Source of the DNA: Kocuria soli
GTDB lineage: Bacteria; Actinomycetota; Actinomycetes; Actinomycetales; Micrococcaceae
NCBI RefSeq assembly: GCF_003797835.1
Contig: NZ_RKMF01000001.1
Location: 62,001-126,000 of the forward strand
DNA length: 64,000 nucleotides
Direction: 5' to 3'
A program made the position numbers and the translations under genes. Of the stretch, positions 26,015 to 33,922 are shown in pieces (positions within the stretch are counted from its first letter, which is position 1; each line of letters starts with the position of its first letter). Under the pieces are notes generated by a model, which saw nothing but the letters and a program-made list of their open reading frames with translations, was not told where the DNA came from and searched no databases.

Positions 26015-27229
26015 TCACCCTGCGGAACAGGTTCCCGTGTCCACGGGCTGGTTCGCGTCGGCGGCAGCGCTCAGGACCTCCTCGAGGGTCCCGGCGTCGA
26101 CGGCGTACCCGGCCGGATCATCCACCGCCTTCCCGAACACCACACCGATCACGTGTCCGTCCATGTCCACGAGCGGGCCCCCGGAGTTGCCCTGCTGCAC
26201 CTCACCGGCGAACTGCGTGACCCGCACGGGCTGAGAGCCGTCCACGGAACCCATCTCCGTGTACGCGCTCCCCTGAACGGTGGCCGGGCCGATGGACAGC
26301 GGTCCCGACTGCGGATAGCCGATGAAGGCCGCCTCCGTCCCGCTGCCCAGCTGTGCCAAGGCGTCGGCTCCGGCCAGGCTCAGCGGTTCCAACGCGAGAT
26401 CCGGGACGGAGAGCACCGCCAGGTCGTGTTGGGGCTCAAACCGGACCACTTCGGCCGTCAGGCTCTGCCCCTCCGGCGTGAAAACCGTCACACCGTCGGT
26501 CCCCTGCACCACGTGGGCGTTGGTCACCACCTGACCGGGGGCCGTGACGAACCCCGAACCCGCCTGGTTGGTCCCACAGGCCGTCGCGGAGCCCAGGATG
26601 CGAACCGTGGAGGCCGAAGCCGCGGTCACCTCCGGATCGTCGACCTCGGTTCGGGGCGGTTCCACGGGCGGGTAGAGCAGTGCGTCGATCTCCCGAATGG
26701 CCGGGGCACCCGCGAGGTGTTCCTGGGCTGCCTGAATGCTGTCGAGCACCGGGGCGGGCATCAGGCGCTGCATGGTCTGGACGGTGCGCGAGCCCTCCAG
26801 CTGGGCCGCGAGCGCCGGGACGGGGACCTGTCGGAGGACTCCGGCAAGGGCGAGAACGACGACGACGCCGATCGCAAGCCCCAGTGCCCCACCCGCGGTG
26901 CGATCCAGGACCGTTGCCGTGGTGCTGCTCCTCGGGGGCGTCCCCAGCAGCCGCCCGAGAAGTGCCTCGCCCAAGGCCTGCCCTCCGAGCATGCAGACCA
27001 CCAGGACCACGGCTAGCGTGACCACCTGCGCCCACCTGTCGGTTGAGATCACGTCCACGTGGGGAATGATCTGCAGCGCCAATACGAGGCCCAGCACCAG
27101 CCCCAAGGCACCCCCGGCGGTGCGCCCGATCCCTCTGAACACTCCGTGCAGCACGCTCACGCCGATCAGCAGGAGAACGACGAGGTCCACGACGTTGAAC
27201 CCCTGGACCGCCCCGTCGCTGAAATCCAT
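26015..27229 (-). CDS. marP: MarP-like CvpA-domain membrane serine protease
   Basis: This 404-residue protein joins an N-terminal CvpA-like module of four TM helices (about residues 10-135) to a periplasmic trypsin-like protease domain. The catalytic triad is visible as His in TNAHVV, Asp in P-Q-H-D-L-A-V-L and Ser in GNSGGP. Two cysteines (A-C-G-T near 224 and T-G-T-C at the end) may form the redox disulfide described for MarP. In M. tuberculosis MarP (Rv3671c) is needed for acid and oxidative stress survival. An in-frame TAG lies just before the start and GAGAGGG serves as ribosome-binding site. A 12-bp tandem repeat lies 35-82 bases upstream. Confidence 0.9.
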   Translation of the reverse strand: MDFSDGAVQGFNVVDLVVLLLIGVSVLHGVFRGIGRTAGGALGLVLGLVLALQIIPHVDVISTDRWAQVVTLAVVLVVCMLGGQALGEALLGRLLGTPPRSSTTATVLDRTAGGALGLAIGVVVVLALAGVLRQVPVPALAAQLEGSRTVQTMQRLMPAPVLDSIQAAQEHLAGAPAIREIDALLYPPVEPPRTEVDDPEVTAASASTVRILGSATACGTNQAGSGFVTAPGQVVTNAHVVQGTDGVTVFTPEGQSLTAEVVRFEPQHDLAVLSVPDLALEPLSLAGADALAQLGSGTEAAFIGYPQSGPLSIGPATVQGSAYTEMGSVDGSQPVRVTQFAGEVQQGNSGGPLVDMDGHVIGVVFGKAVDDPAGYAVDAGTLEEVLSAAADANQPVDTGTCSAG

Positions 27230-27263
27230 CAGCAGCTACCCTCTCCGGCCCGCACTCGACGAC

Positions 27264-27311
27264 CTTCCCTGTGCTCTTCCCTGTGGTCTTCTCTGTGTTC
27301 TTCCCTGTGCT
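27264..27311 (-). repeat. 12-bp tandem repeat upstream of marP
   Basis: Four 12-base units (consensus CTTCCCTGTGNT, plus strand) lie in the non-coding region between crp and marP, outside the marP frame. The unit length equals that of the repeats in tadE and cpaE-like genes, but the sequence differs. The remaining gap to 27506 is otherwise the crp promoter region, where a -10-like GATAAT is visible near 27443. Confidence 0.88.
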
Positions 27312-27506
27312 GTTCGTACACTCACCCCGAGCGCACCAGCAGGCCTTCACAGTAGTGAGCCACGCTGAGGAAGCCATGTGAGGTCCCCGGGGCAACGCCC
27401 GGGCGTCGTTACCGTTTGGAATCACGGCGGGTCGCACTAAAGTGATAATGATGATGTCTACTGCGTCACACCGATGACCAGGACTATGAACGACACGAGG
27501 AGCATC

Positions 27507-28184
27507 ATGGATACAGACGTCCTACGACGGGCACCGCTGTTCGCGTCCCTCGACGACGAAGCCTTTGCGGCGCTGACGGACGAAATCACCGAGGTGGAGC
27601 TCCCGCGCGGTGCCACGCTCTTCCACGAGGGCGACCAGGGCGACCGCCTGTATTTCATCATTTCGGGAAAGATCAAGCTCGGCCGCACCGCGAGCGACGG
27701 CCGCGAGAACCTGGTGGCCGTGATGGGGCCGGGCGAATTGTTCGGGGAAATGGCTCTGTTCGACCCTTCGCCACGCTCGACCGCCGCCACCGCCGTCTCC
27801 GAGACGCACCTGGCGGGTTTGAACCACGACAACCTCAAGAAGGTCATCGAGCGCAACCCGGCGGTGTCACAGCAGTTGCTGCAGGCCCTCGCGCGTCGTC
27901 TGCGCCGCACCAACGAGAACCTGGCCGACCTGGTGTTCTCCGACGTCCCTGGCCGTGTGGCCAAGGCCCTGCTGGACCTGGCCGACCGTTTCGGACGTCA
28001 GACCCCCGACGGCGTCCTGGTGGCCCATGAGCTGACCCAGGAAGAACTGGCGCAGCTCGTCGGAGCGTCGCGGGAGACCGTGAACAAGGCGCTGGCCGAG
28101 TTCGTCCAGCGCGGTTGGATCCGCCTGGAGGCGCGCGCCGTGGTGATCCTGGACCTGCAACGGCTCAAGCAGCGCTCACGCTGA
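27507..28184 (+). CDS. crp: Crp/Fnr-family cyclic AMP-responsive regulator
   Basis: The 225-residue protein is the actinobacterial Crp/GlxR regulator. The N-terminal cyclic-nucleotide domain holds the G-E-L-F-G-E-M-A-L-F and R-S-T-A-A-T phosphate-binding cassette (about residues 71-90). A long C-helix leads to a winged helix-turn-helix, E-E-L-A-Q-L-V-G-A-S-R-E-T-V-N-K near 177-192. The ATG at 27507 is preceded by GAGGAG; an upstream in-frame ATG at 27474 has no such site. The family controls carbon metabolism and respiration, and one candidate operator is visible before acs. A terminator hairpin follows at 28191. Confidence 0.95.
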   Translation: MDTDVLRRAPLFASLDDEAFAALTDEITEVELPRGATLFHEGDQGDRLYFIISGKIKLGRTASDGRENLVAVMGPGELFGEMALFDPSPRSTAATAVSETHLAGLNHDNLKKVIERNPAVSQQLLQALARRLRRTNENLADLVFSDVPGRVAKALLDLADRFGRQTPDGVLVAHELTQEELAQLVGASRETVNKALAEFVQRGWIRLEARAVVILDLQRLKQRSR

Positions 28185-28190
28185 CCCCGT

Positions 28191-28224
28191 GCGCTCGTCC
28201 GGCCCGTGGTGGCCGGACGAGCGC
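28191..28224. terminator. Hairpin between convergent crp and Nudix genes
   Basis: A perfect 14-bp stem (28191-28204 with 28211-28224) with a 6-base loop begins 6 bases after the crp stop and 12 bases from the stop of the opposing gene. Confidence 0.75.
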
Positions 28225-28235
28225 AGGGAAATCAG

Positions 28236-29252
28236 TCACCAACCGGGACGCTCACCGACCGCCATCCGGGAGGACCGCCCCCGGGAACGCGGCGGGACCA
28301 CGAGCTCGTACCCGCCGTCGGCCCGAACCTCCAGCACGGGTTCCCTGGGCGAGAGGTCTCCGGGCCGGGCGATGACCTCCACGACCGAGCGCGACGGTGC
28401 CAGATCCTGGATCAGGCACGCGACACTTGCTGCCAGGAGTTCGCGCTGGGGTCTACCGACGGTCCCCGGGGTTCCCAGGGCGTCACCGAGCCAGCTGTCG
28501 CGGGACTCCCCTCCCGGGGACTCGGGCTGCGTCTCGTGGGTCCCGCTATTCCTGGGAACCTCCACACCGAGGTCGAGATGGCGGGCCAGTTGACTGAGGT
28601 TGACCCAGGCCCCGCCGCGCGAATGCCCGCTCAGTTCGGTCACGCTCTGCCGCTCCGGGAGAATCACTGCGAAGTAGCGGATGTCGAAGCGCCGGTGCAG
28701 GAACTCGGGAGTCACCCATCGGGAAACCGGCCACAACAGGTCGGTACGCAGACTGAGGTGACGCTGCACCAGCAGGTCTCGCAGGCTCAGTTCCAGGCGG
28801 TACAGCTCGTCGCGCACTGCGGACCAATCGCGTCCTCCCACGGTCTGCACGGTCGAGTACTTGTCGGCACCGGCCAACAGGATTCCGGTGATCTCGAACA
28901 GTTCCCGGGCCGCCGTCACCGTGACCCGCCGGGCTGCACCGACGTCGTCGTTCCACCGCCGACCCCATTCGATTGAGGTCGGGCCGATCCACGGCAGTGG
29001 GTCGTCGTCGCCGGCCTCCACCGGGCCGCCGGGAAAGTTCACGGGACCGAACGGTGAGCGTTTGGCGTGCGTCGTCAGGTAGGTCTCGACGCCGTCCGGG
29101 CTGTCGCGCAGAAGGATGACGGCGGCCGCGTCCACGGGCGAGACGGGTTGCAGGGAGCCGCCCGCGTCGAGCCAGACCCCGGCCGCCTGCCAGTACTCCG
29201 GCAGAAGCGGAAACCGACGCGGGCGGCGTGAGGGGTCAGGCGAATTCGGCAA
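28236..29252 (-). CDS. Nudix hydrolase of the NUDT19-like type
   Basis: This roughly 338-residue protein has a Nudix box split by a long insertion: N-F-P-G-G-P-V-E-A-G-D near residue 82, then A-A-R-E-L-F-E-I-T-G-I about 40 residues later. That spacing is typical of the CoA-diphosphatase-like NUDT19/NUDT7 group. One of the paired catalytic glutamates (E-E) is Ile here, so metal binding may be altered. No ATG or GTG fits the conserved N-terminus. A TTG at 29252, preceded by GAGGTGG and overlapping ridA by 17 bases, is the best start. It probably forms an operon with ridA and the DUF4177 gene. Confidence 0.75.
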   Translation of the reverse strand: MPNSPDPSRRPRRFPLLPEYWQAAGVWLDAGGSLQPVSPVDAAAVILLRDSPDGVETYLTTHAKRSPFGPVNFPGGPVEAGDDDPLPWIGPTSIEWGRRWNDDVGAARRVTVTAARELFEITGILLAGADKYSTVQTVGGRDWSAVRDELYRLELSLRDLLVQRHLSLRTDLLWPVSRWVTPEFLHRRFDIRYFAVILPERQSVTELSGHSRGGAWVNLSQLARHLDLGVEVPRNSGTHETQPESPGGESRDSWLGDALGTPGTVGRPQRELLAASVACLIQDLAPSRSVVEVIARPGDLSPREPVLEVRADGGYELVVPPRSRGRSSRMAVGERPGW

Positions 29253-29709
29253 CCAGTTCCACCTCGACCGGCGAGTTGAGGGGAAGCACGGCGACCCCGA
29301 CGGCGGACCGCGCGTGTACGCCCGCGTCGCCCAGGACGTCGCCCAGGAGGTGGGAGGCACCGTTGATCACGGTGGGCTGGGCGTGGAAATCGGGGTCAGA
29401 GGCCACGAAGCCCACCACCTTGACGACGCGCACGATGCGGTCGAGATCCCCGATGACTCCCTTGACGGCAGCCAACGCATTGAGCGCGGCAACAGCGGCC
29501 AGCTCGGCGGCCCGGTCAGCAGAAACCAGGCCTTCGCCTTCGCCGACTTTGCCGAGTTCGCGCAGGTTGCCGTCCACGAACGGAAGCTGGCCGGAGGTGT
29601 GGACGTAGTTCCCCGTGATCAGAGCAGGGACGTAGACACCAGCCGGCGCGGGAACCTCCGGGAGTGTGCGTCCGAGTTCGGCGATACGAGTCTCCACCCG
29701 GTTGGCCAT
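29236..29709 (-). CDS. RidA family protein (enamine/imine deaminase)
   Basis: RidA (YjgF/YER057c/UK114) proteins hydrolyse reactive enamine and imine intermediates. This 157-residue version is of the longer actinobacterial type, with the N-terminal R-I-A-E-L-G motif (residues 6-12), H-T-S-G-Q-L-P near 39-45 and a late S-A-V-G-V-A-V-L-P. The usual substrate Arg (R-x-x-V/A in canonical RidA) is not evident where expected, since the end reads ARSAVGVAVLP; R lies two residues earlier. Activity on imines is therefore inferred from family only. The start lies 2 bases after the DUF4177 stop. Confidence 0.85.
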   Translation of the reverse strand: MANRVETRIAELGRTLPEVPAPAGVYVPALITGNYVHTSGQLPFVDGNLRELGKVGEGEGLVSADRAAELAAVAALNALAAVKGVIGDLDRIVRVVKVVGFVASDPDFHAQPTVINGASHLLGDVLGDAGVHARSAVGVAVLPLNSPVEVELVAEFA

Positions 29710-29711
29710 GC

Positions 29712-29909
29712 TCAGCTCTCCTTGGGTCGCTTGAAGTAGGCGATCGGGTTGGTCTGCGCCGGGGCGTTGACGGCAGCGTCGGGTGTGGAGGCCTGCTGCG
29801 TGCCCGGGAGAACTGCCACCAGCTCCCACCCCTCGGAACCGAAGTTGTCCAGAATCTGCTTGGTCGCGTGGATCATGATGGGCGCGGTCATGTATTCCCA
29901 TGTGGTCAT
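29712..29909 (-). CDS. Small DUF4177 domain protein
   Basis: This 65-residue protein starts MTTWEYMTAPI and has the DUF4177 core (about residues 3-35, with L-D-N-F-G-S-E-G-W-E-L-V). In actinobacteria this small protein sits beside ridA (Rv3678A position, from memory); its function is unknown. A -10-like TAGTGT seven bases from the ATG suggests a leaderless mRNA that also carries ridA and the Nudix gene. Confidence 0.85.
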   Translation of the reverse strand: MTTWEYMTAPIMIHATKQILDNFGSEGWELVAVLPGTQQASTPDAAVNAPAQTNPIAYFKRPKES

Positions 29910-29916
29910 GACCCCC

Positions 29917-29922
29917 ACACTA
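29917..29922 (-). promoter_or_regulatory. -10 element of a probable leaderless DUF4177-ridA transcript
   Basis: TAGTGT on the minus strand is separated from the ATG at 29909 by 7 bases. There is no room for a ribosome-binding site, so transcription probably starts at or next to the start codon. Confidence 0.5.
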
Positions 29923-29976
29923 TCGGGTTGTGGAGGGGCCACGCCCCGGGTCCCCGGGGTTCCCAGGTACGGCTTG

Positions 29977-29982
29977 TAAACT
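29977..29982 (+). promoter_or_regulatory. -10 element of a probable leaderless ponA transcript
   Basis: TAAACT lies 6 bases before the ponA ATG at 29989, and no purine-rich ribosome-binding site intervenes. Confidence 0.5.
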
Positions 29983-29988
29983 GGCGGA

Positions 29989-32220
29989 ATGGCATCCTCC
30001 AACTCTTCCGCGGACAGTAGCGGCAGCTCCACACTCGGGCGGGTCGTGGCGTTCATCGCCACCAGCCTCCTGGCAGGCCTGGTGGTCACCGGGCTCGTCT
30101 TTCCTCCTGCCGCGGCGATGGGGATGGCCGCCAACGGCTCAATCGGGTGGTTCAAGGACCTGCCGACGGACTTCGAGGACGGCCCACTCTCCGAGTCCTC
30201 CACGGTCTACGCCCGCGACGGGAAAACGGTGCTCACCAAGTTCTACTCGGAGAACCGCACCCCCGTGAGCTTGGACGAGATCTCGCCGAACATGAAGGAC
30301 GCAATCCTCTCCATCGAGGACCGCGACTTCTACAACCACGGTGGCGTCTCGGTCGGCGGCATCGCCCGCGCGATCGGCAACAACCTGATCGGCGCCGGAG
30401 GTCGTCAGGGTGCCTCGACGATCACCCAGCAGTACGTCAACAACTTGATCATCGACCAGGACGTACGCGCCGGCCGCGACCCCTCAACCCTGGGTGCCAA
30501 CAAGGGCTACGCGGACAAGCTGCGTGAGGTGAAGCTGTCGATGTCCATGGAGCAGGAGAAGTCCAAGGACGAGATCCTCGAGGGCTACCTCAACATCGCT
30601 TTGTTCGGCCCGCGTAACTACGGAGTGGAAGCCGCGTCCCAGTTCTACTGGGGCATCCCTGCCTCCGATCTGAGCGTGGCGCAGGCCGCGACCTTGGCCG
30701 GCCTGGTGCAGTCGCCCACCTATTACGATCCGGCGACCAACCCGGAGAAATCCGTTGAACGACGCAACGTGGTGCTCTACACCATGCTGGACGAAGGCAA
30801 GATCACCCAGAAGGAGTACGACGAGGCCAAGGCCGAACCGCTCGACCTGGACCTGCACCCCACCCAGGCCGGCTGTACCGCTGCCGAGGACGCGCCGTAC
30901 TTCTGCGACTACGTCGAGAACCAGATCCTGGCCTCCGACGAATTCGGTGCCAACCCCGAAGAACGTCTGAACACGCTGGAGCGGGGTGGGCTGGACATCG
31001 TCACGACCTTGGACATGGACGCCCAGAAGGAGGCCAACAAGGCCGTCAACGAGACCCAGCCGCGCGACGACAACGAGGAGAACATCGGCAGCTCGATGGT
31101 CTCGGTGGAACCGGGGACCGGAAACATCGTGGCCATGGCGCAGAACACCTACTACACCGCCGAGCAAGGTGCCTCCAAGACCACGTACAACTTCAACACC
31201 GACACCTGGGACGGCGGGACCGGCGGCTACCAGGTGGGCTCGACCTTCAAACCCATGACCCTGCTGGGTTGGGTGGATGCCGGACACTCCGTCAAGGAGC
31301 AGGTGGACGCCGACAAGATGTCCTACCCGGCCGACTTCCCGTGGAAGGCCTCCTGTGTGGACGGCGGTGCGATTTTCGAACCGGGCAACGACGGCACCGG
31401 CTTCTCGTTCGAGAACGCCTCCCGTGGGTTCAACCGCAAGATGTCGGCGGACTACGGGATGTACAACTCCGTCAACTCGGCCACCTACGCCATGGCCTCC
31501 GAACTGGACCTGTGCCGCATCGGTGAATTGGCAGAGGACCTCGGCATCCACAACGGCCAGACCGGTGAACCGGTGAACACCGCTCAGCTGTCGGCCCTTC
31601 TGGGTGGCTCCGACGACAACATCTCGCCCATGACCATGGCCACCGCCTACGCGACCTTCGCCAACGACGGCGTGCGCTGTGACGCCCGCGCCTTCCTCTC
31701 CATCAAGGACTCCCGGGGCAAGGAGTACGACGTCCCCGAGCCCAACTGCGAGCGGGCGATCAGCGAGGACGATGCTCGAGCCGTGAACTACGTGCTCAAG
31801 GAGGTCCTGGTCAGAGGGTCGGGTTACAAGATCGGGATCGACCTGCCGAATGCCTCGGCGGGCAAGACCGGCACCACGGACAACTCGACCCAGACCTGGG
31901 TGGTCGGGTACACCAAGGGACTGTCAACCGCTTCCTGGGTGGGCAACTACCTTGAAGGCTCTCGGTCCCTGAACGACGTCTCCATCGGCGGCGACACCCC
32001 GGCGTCGCAGACCTCCGACCCGGACGACTGGGTGGACGGCTCGACCTACGCGGGTGGGCAGTGGCAGCGCTTCATGCAGGCCACGGCCCCTGACTACGAC
32101 ACGTCGACCTTCCCGGACCCGCCGTCGAACCTGACTGCTGGTAGCGGGTCGAGCCCGGCCCCCGCCGCCGGGGCCGGCGCCGCGGCGGACTCCGCCGTCG
32201 ACCCGGACACGGACAACTGA
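29989..32220 (+). CDS. ponA: Class A penicillin-binding protein (transglycosylase/transpeptidase)
   Basis: This 743-residue bifunctional peptidoglycan synthase has a TM helix at residues about 19-45. A GT51 transglycosylase domain follows, with catalytic Glu in S-I-E-D-R-D-F-Y-N-H near 109, then the Q-G-A-S-T-I-T-Q-Q motif. The transpeptidase domain has the nucleophile in S-T-F-K (Ser418), S-V-N near 495 and K-T-G-T near 626. The C-terminal tail is Ala/Pro/Ser-rich and there is no visible PASTA domain. Orthology with PonA2-type enzymes is suggested by the neighbours crp and the phosphoesterase (Rv3676c-Rv3683 order, from memory). The short intergenic region contains an apparent leaderless promoter. 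Confidence 0.95.
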   Translation: MASSNSSADSSGSSTLGRVVAFIATSLLAGLVVTGLVFPPAAAMGMAANGSIGWFKDLPTDFEDGPLSESSTVYARDGKTVLTKFYSENRTPVSLDEISPNMKDAILSIEDRDFYNHGGVSVGGIARAIGNNLIGAGGRQGASTITQQYVNNLIIDQDVRAGRDPSTLGANKGYADKLREVKLSMSMEQEKSKDEILEGYLNIALFGPRNYGVEAASQFYWGIPASDLSVAQAATLAGLVQSPTYYDPATNPEKSVERRNVVLYTMLDEGKITQKEYDEAKAEPLDLDLHPTQAGCTAAEDAPYFCDYVENQILASDEFGANPEERLNTLERGGLDIVTTLDMDAQKEANKAVNETQPRDDNEENIGSSMVSVEPGTGNIVAMAQNTYYTAEQGASKTTYNFNTDTWDGGTGGYQVGSTFKPMTLLGWVDAGHSVKEQVDADKMSYPADFPWKASCVDGGAIFEPGNDGTGFSFENASRGFNRKMSADYGMYNSVNSATYAMASELDLCRIGELAEDLGIHNGQTGEPVNTAQLSALLGGSDDNISPMTMATAYATFANDGVRCDARAFLSIKDSRGKEYDVPEPNCERAISEDDARAVNYVLKEVLVRGSGYKIGIDLPNASAGKTGTTDNSTQTWVVGYTKGLSTASWVGNYLEGSRSLNDVSIGGDTPASQTSDPDDWVDGSTYAGGQWQRFMQATAPDYDTSTFPDPPSNLTAGSGSSPAPAAGAGAAADSAVDPDTDN

Positions 32221-32240
32221 CCCGTGAGATCCACACAACG

Positions 32241-33200
32241 ATGACGATTCAGACGAGCCGACTCGCGTCCGTGGCCGCCACTTCCTTGGCGGCCACGGCC
32301 GTATCCGGGGCTGCCGTGACCGGGTGGGCGGTGTTCGGCGAACGACGACGGTTCCGGGTCCGGCACGAACGACTCGCCGTCCTGGCTCCTGGCGCCACCG
32401 ATCTGCGAATCCTGCAGATTTCCGACCTGCACACGGTGCCCGGCCAGGAGGCCAAGAAGCGCTTTGTCCACGGCCTGGCCGAACTCGAACCCGACCTCGT
32501 CCTGGACACGGGCGACAACCTTTCGCACCCCCAGGCCCTGCCCTACTTGCTGGAGATCCTGGAACCGCTGCTGAAGTTGCCCGGTCTTTACGTTCCCGGT
32601 TCCAACTGCTACTTCGCGCCCATGCTCAAGAACCCGGCCCGGTACCTGTGGAAGTCCTCGACCTCGGACGAGGACCGGACGCAGGCGCAGCTGCTCCCGT
32701 GGCGGCAGATGCACCGCGCCTTCGACGAGGCCGGCTGGGTGGGGGTGATCAACCGGGCCGACCGCGTGAAAGTGGGCGAGCACGTCATCGACGTGTCCGG
32801 CGTGGACGACCCACATCTGGGGTACGACCGTCACCCGGGCTTCCTTGCCCCCGACCAGCCCGGTTCGGGCCGTGGTCGATTCACCGACCCCGGCACGGCA
32901 CCGTCGTCGTTGCGACTGGGCCTCACCCACGCGCCCTACCTGCGCGCAATCAACCGGTTTGCTGACGACGGCGCCGACCTGGTGGTGGCGGGTCACACGC
33001 ACGGCGGTCAGGTGTGTCTGCCGGGTGGACGAGCTCTGGTCAGCAACTGCGACCTCGAACCCGAGCGCTGCAAGGGAGTCACGTCCCAGGGGGGTGTGCC
33101 GATCCAGATTTCCGCGGGCCTGGGCGAGTCCAGGTTCGCCCCCGTGCGGCTGTTCTGTCCCCCGGAAGCGGTCCTGATGACGCTCACCGCAAGGGCCTGA
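32241..33200 (+). CDS. Metallophosphoesterase, membrane-linked
   Basis: This 319-residue calcineurin-like phosphoesterase has a signal-anchor helix (about residues 8-30). Motif I is Q-I-S-D-L-H-T (residues 58-64), motif II is D-T-G-D-N near 91, and the late G-H-T-H-G-G-Q motif is near 252. The central G-N-H-[DE] motif is replaced by G-S-N-C. Actinobacterial relatives often have G-S-N-D here (from memory), so one metal site deviates from canonical enzymes. It follows ponA by 20 bases and is probably co-transcribed. A role in envelope phospholipid or undecaprenyl metabolism is only a guess. Confidence 0.85.
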   Translation: MTIQTSRLASVAATSLAATAVSGAAVTGWAVFGERRRFRVRHERLAVLAPGATDLRILQISDLHTVPGQEAKKRFVHGLAELEPDLVLDTGDNLSHPQALPYLLEILEPLLKLPGLYVPGSNCYFAPMLKNPARYLWKSSTSDEDRTQAQLLPWRQMHRAFDEAGWVGVINRADRVKVGEHVIDVSGVDDPHLGYDRHPGFLAPDQPGSGRGRFTDPGTAPSSLRLGLTHAPYLRAINRFADDGADLVVAGHTHGGQVCLPGGRALVSNCDLEPERCKGVTSQGGVPIQISAGLGESRFAPVRLFCPPEAVLMTLTARA

Positions 33201-33287
33201 GGCCCCCGCCCGACGGATTTCACTTCCCGTGGCCCAGCCCGTATGATGATCGGGTTGCTCACAGGCTCACGGCCCGGTTGAGTGCAT

Positions 33288-33361
33288 CGGGATGTGGCGC
33301 AGCTTGGTAGCGCGCCTCGTTCGGGACGAGGAGGTCGCAGGTTCAAATCCTGTCATCCCGA
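33288..33361 (+). tRNA. tRNA-Pro (anticodon CGG)
   Basis: The 74 bases fold as a complete cloverleaf. The acceptor arm CGGGATG pairs with CATCCCG, the D arm is GCGC...GCGC and the anticodon arm is CCTCG/CGAGG, with loop TTCGGGA carrying CGG. The T arm reads GCAGG-TTCAAAT-CCTGT, and the discriminator base is A. CCA is not encoded (CA follows). It is a single tRNA gene followed by a good terminator. Confidence 0.96.
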
Positions 33362-33368
33362 CATCGTG

Positions 33369-33400
33369 AAACCCCCGAACCCTCATGGGTTCGGGGGTTT
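33369..33400 (+). terminator. Rho-independent terminator of tRNA-Pro
   Basis: A 14-bp stem (33369-33382 with 33387-33400), tetraloop TCAT and a trailing T-run make this the most classical terminator in the window. Confidence 0.9.
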
Positions 33401-33415
33401 TGTCATGTCTGCGCG

Positions 33416-33482
33416 CGACCACACCGTTTTGTGTCGACCACACCGGTATACGCGGTGTGGTCGACACAAAACGGTGTGGTCG
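33416..33482. repeat. Long perfect inverted repeat downstream of tRNA-Pro
   Basis: Arms 33416-33444 and 33454-33482 are exact 29-base reverse complements around a 9-base centre containing GTATAC. Each arm holds a direct duplication of CGACCACACC. It follows the tRNA terminator by 15 bases, so termination is not its likely purpose. Confidence 0.9.
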
Positions 33483-33484
33483 GC

Positions 33485-33922
33485 AGAGGGAGCACCCGGT
33501 TACCCGCAGCTGTGAACGGTGGAAACGACGGAGCGGCTCCTTCCTGGGCCGAAGGAGCCGCTCGGCGTTCCACCTCAGATGGTCTCGGTTCGTCGCCGGG
33601 CCACGAGGGGATCCAATCCTCGTGCGGCGATCTGAGAACCTGGTGCCGATGGGGAGAGCATCAGCAGTCCTTAGACCCTTCCGGAGCTTCCCGACCCGGA
33701 CGCCGCCCCCACCTGTCGAACCGGGGGATGGAACGCCCCGGCAGTGAATCGCGATGTTCCTCACCGAATCGAGTCGCCCGCATCTGGTCGTTACGGGCGT
33801 CGCTCAAGTAGAAGTATCCGAGCGGGGAATGCGTTGCACTATGGACTTTGGTCCAGGTGTTGCGAATCGACGCAGAATTGGCCGCCAAGGGACGTCCGCG
33901 CACGAATCCACGACGGCGGCCG
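33485..33922. other. Non-coding stretch with predicted RNA-like structures, no credible gene
   Basis: No reading frame here has family features. A 13-bp hairpin lies at 33531-33563. A larger structure at 33574-33636 pairs a contiguous 19-base right strand (33618-33636) with left segments 33574-33580, 33594-33598 and 33602-33608. The last 150 bases look less GC-rich than the neighbouring genes. It could be a remnant of a lost element at the tRNA, or a small RNA locus (both inference). Confidence 0.5.

Noticed and set aside
27430-27475. Crp autoregulatory site before crp
   Set aside because: GTGAT and GTCACA half-sites are present but the spacing does not fit TGTGA-N6-TCACA.
33267-33764. Minus-strand frame containing G-F-E-P-A-T over the tRNA
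   Set aside because: That peptide is the familiar spurious translation of the antisense strand of tRNA genes.
33661-33903. Possible 80-residue minus-strand gene upstream of the tRNA palindrome
   Set aside because: It has no ribosome-binding site, homologous motif or codon bias like the neighbours; it is kept only as possible remnant DNA.
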